Part shown: positions 61,801 to 64,000 of the stretch, piece after piece
How positions within the stretch are numbered: the first letter of the stretch is position 1
Layout of the letters: each line of letters starts with the position of its first letter
Assembly: GCA_947561715.1 (NCBI GenBank)
Contig: OX387201.1
Location: 20,908,001-20,972,000 of the forward strand
Direction: 5' to 3'
DNA from: Ascidia mentula
Lineage: Eukaryota; Chordata; Ascidiacea; Phlebobranchia; Ascidiidae
Length of the DNA stretch: 64,000 nucleotides
Notes under the pieces: model-generated
Told to the model about the DNA's origin: nothing
Databases searched by the model: none
The model's input: the letters and a program-made list of their open reading frames with translations, nothing else
Position numbers and translations under genes: made by a program

Positions 61801-64000
61801 TTAAATAACTCCTTTACACAAGTCTGTGCGTCTTCTAAGTAGTCTAACTCCCGGCTAAACACATACATCCACCAAGCTTCAAACCAGTCCAAAGGTGTTC
61901 ATAAATCCGTTTATTGTCGATAATCCAGTAAAGTAATACAGCACACAGCACAGAAGTTTATTTGACTTTGTTTATGATTTCAGTTATATATATGGCTTTA
62001 TGGCCTAAATGTCGTGGTTTATGACACAAGTTTAATGTCGCTGCCTCTGCAGGCTAGCATTTTTTCACATGCTACTGACGCCGCTTTGTTGGACATCACA
62101 ACATGGGCATTCGTTGAACGCGTGATTACAATGACTTTGGTTTTAACTCCCGGCTTGGTTTTAACATAAATTAGCTGTAAGTTTTAGTGCCTTTTTTCTT
62201 TGTAAACATGTGTTGTGCAGCGACACTACTGATGCAACCTGAGTCAATAGATAAGTTTCGTGTAAGAGGTGATTTCCATTAACTTAACTTACTTTGCACG
62301 TTAATGATGTCATCGTCGTTAGAGTTGTTGACCTATTTTCAAAGCGATAATATTTGACTTCACTCACAACTTAAGGCGTCACTCATGTTATGAAAAGTTA
62401 AAATGATAAGCAGCGTAACATGTGAGTGCACGTATGATAAGTTGCGATTTTCTTGATATTTTCTCTGAATTACTTACGAAGAAAACTAAAATCAACCCAA
62501 GTTTTGTAAACGAACTTAGCAATTAGGCATATTAATCTTGAATAAGACAAAGCATGTCATAAACCTTTAAAAAACATATAACGATTTTCATTATCGACCA
62601 ACTGATCAGAGCATAATCTTCATTATTAATTATTCCAACAAAAATATACTTTACATGTTTTTTCGAAGAAATCCCAAAGCAACGTAAGCATCATGTACCA
62701 AGTTCGCAATTACAAATTTACCACTCAAGTTGTGAGACGGAGATCTTACAATCCACACTTGGAAATATCGTGCTTTATTTCGGAAATATTAAACAGAGAT
62801 ATCAAAACTGCTTCTAGAGCAATGTCAACTAAACTGTACGCATTGTAATTTAATTACTTTTTTAATTTGGTGACATTTATGCTTTTGTTGAAACTTAACA
62901 GGAAAGAAAGTTATCTGACTTCACATCGTAGTGTCGGGAATATTACGATTAGATTTGAGTTGTTTAGTGACGAGCAAATGAAAAATCCACTCAGATCAAA
63001 TTCAATCGTCCAAGTTCCAAACTTCGTTTACGCTAAGGTTGATTCGGCCAGTGGAAGTGGAAAGTTTCACACATCTCTAAGGGTATGTTTGTTCAATAAT
63101 AATTTGAAATAAATATGTATCAGTGCATTATTAAGGCTCTGCTGGTCATAAGTTAAGTCTTAGAAGTGTGGCCTGAAATACACATATATACGTTCACACA
63201 CGGTAAAAATTTTATGCTAAATAAATAAATTCATTGATGGATTCCTCGAAGTCAAGTTTGTGAATATATTAACTTTTAATACAAAAACTTTGTTGACCAT
63301 TCTACTCCTTTATTACTAAACTTACGTCATAAGTTATGTAGGTGGACTGGATTATTGGCTGGACCTAAATGCGCTCGTTGTTGTTGGCTGATAAAGCGTT
63401 GTTTATTTATGTATGGTTTCTATTAGATATATTAGGAATTTTTTTCATATGATTTGTGCAAGGATTCCATGTTTAGCCACTGTTTTAATGAAACTCTGTT
63501 TGTCAGTTAAAATCGTGCTGGGTCAGCAACATGGATTCTGATGAAGGAGGTTTGAAACATGAACTCATCACAGAAAGGTAAAATGTCGACGAAAAAAACC
63601 TTCCAAATACATTCCTGTCAATTATGTTCAAGTGAAAGTGAATTAAGAATGCCAGAAAACATAAGCACGAAACTTCACATATTTCCAACCTTACCCACTA
63701 TTTCTCATTTAAATTCAGTGTTTTTTCTACTTCTATTTCATGCCACAATATTAACACAGGTCTATAGAAATTTGTTTTATTCTTGCTCAAAATGTTTGAT
63801 GGCATCTTATTAGAGATTTGTTCGTGTTAAAATATAAAAAGTTTACAGATAAAATCATATTATCGCAGTTGCAAAGTCGTCCACGAGATGGAGTCTGAAG
63901 ATTCAATCGTAATTTTGAGAAACTACCAAAGCACTTTCGGATCCTTTAAGTTTCGCTCATTCGTGTGGAACAACGTGCCTGTGAACGAACAATCACTGTA
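58889..64000 (+). CDS. ZP-domain membrane protein, copy C, cut by window end
   Basis: Exons match copy A: 58889-58970, 59047-59213, 59606-59780, 59941-60134, 60246-60384, 61355-61520, 62902-63082, 63507-63577 and 63869 to the window end. The furin site, EGF-like module and membrane helix lie beyond the window. Exon 3 reads CWSLEGIPS where copy A has CWTMKGIPS: three replacements in a run, with no silent change beside them. Exon 4 has SSVSHRF for SSVSPRF. All other exon frames stay open. The same phase mismatches as in copy A remain at 60384/61355 and 61520/62902, so a small exon is probably missing from both models. Confidence 0.82.
61644..62032 (-). repeat. LTR-like or other interspersed repeat, copy in ZP intron C
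   Basis: Nearly identical to 14690-15078. The GC-rich end and the minus-strand AATAAA are kept. Confidence 0.3.
62033..62228. mobile_element. MITE with 12-bp inverted ends, ZP copy C intron
   Basis: Same position in the intron and same ends as 15079-15274. The insertion therefore predates the split between copies A and C. Confidence 0.65.

Overview
The window is metazoan genomic DNA: AT-rich, with genes split into short exons by GT/AG introns, non-LTR and DNA-transposon debris, and satellite-like tandem repeats. A ZP-domain membrane protein, an ANKAR-like gene and pieces of WDR24, xanthine dehydrogenase and a papain-family protease can be read. The compact introns, high repeat load and near-identical copies suggest an invertebrate, perhaps an ascidian such as Ciona, but the sequence alone does not prove this.

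Layout. The left edge (1-873) holds a 10-bp minisatellite. The rest is about two and a half periods of one large tandem segmental duplication. One period runs: (i) a block with a TATA box and AATAAA that resembles a solo LTR; (ii) an array of 3.4-kb units (three copies at 1783-11697, one cut by a gap at 32607-35512, two at 51816-58653); (iii) a plus-strand ZP-EGF-transmembrane gene (11937-18271; 3' exons only at 36534-37171; 5' ten exons at 58889-64000); (iv) a 12-13 kb block of gene fragments: a 5'-truncated ANKAR-like gene, WDR24 and XDH/aldehyde oxidase fragments (all minus), LINE tails (minus) and a cathepsin-like fragment (plus). The block at 17447-35512 recurs at 35713-54720 with a constant offset of 19209 from about 18.5 kb on, and 11700-16990 recurs at 58650-64000.

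A 200-N gap (35513-35712) sits where the second period should carry the rest of its array and most of a ZP gene, so the middle period is collapsed and the real period is probably 27-31 kb. From 20 to 31.7 kb the copies are almost letter-for-letter the same (I noticed only a handful of differences). The ZP gene copies differ more, partly in clustered amino-acid changes. A hAT-like MITE with an 8-bp target duplication is present in only one copy.

The ZP gene looks like the main intact gene: signal peptide, cysteine-rich N-terminal exons, ZP module, furin-type site, EGF-like module, one transmembrane helix. The other gene pieces look like partial or decayed copies brought together and then amplified with the ZP gene.
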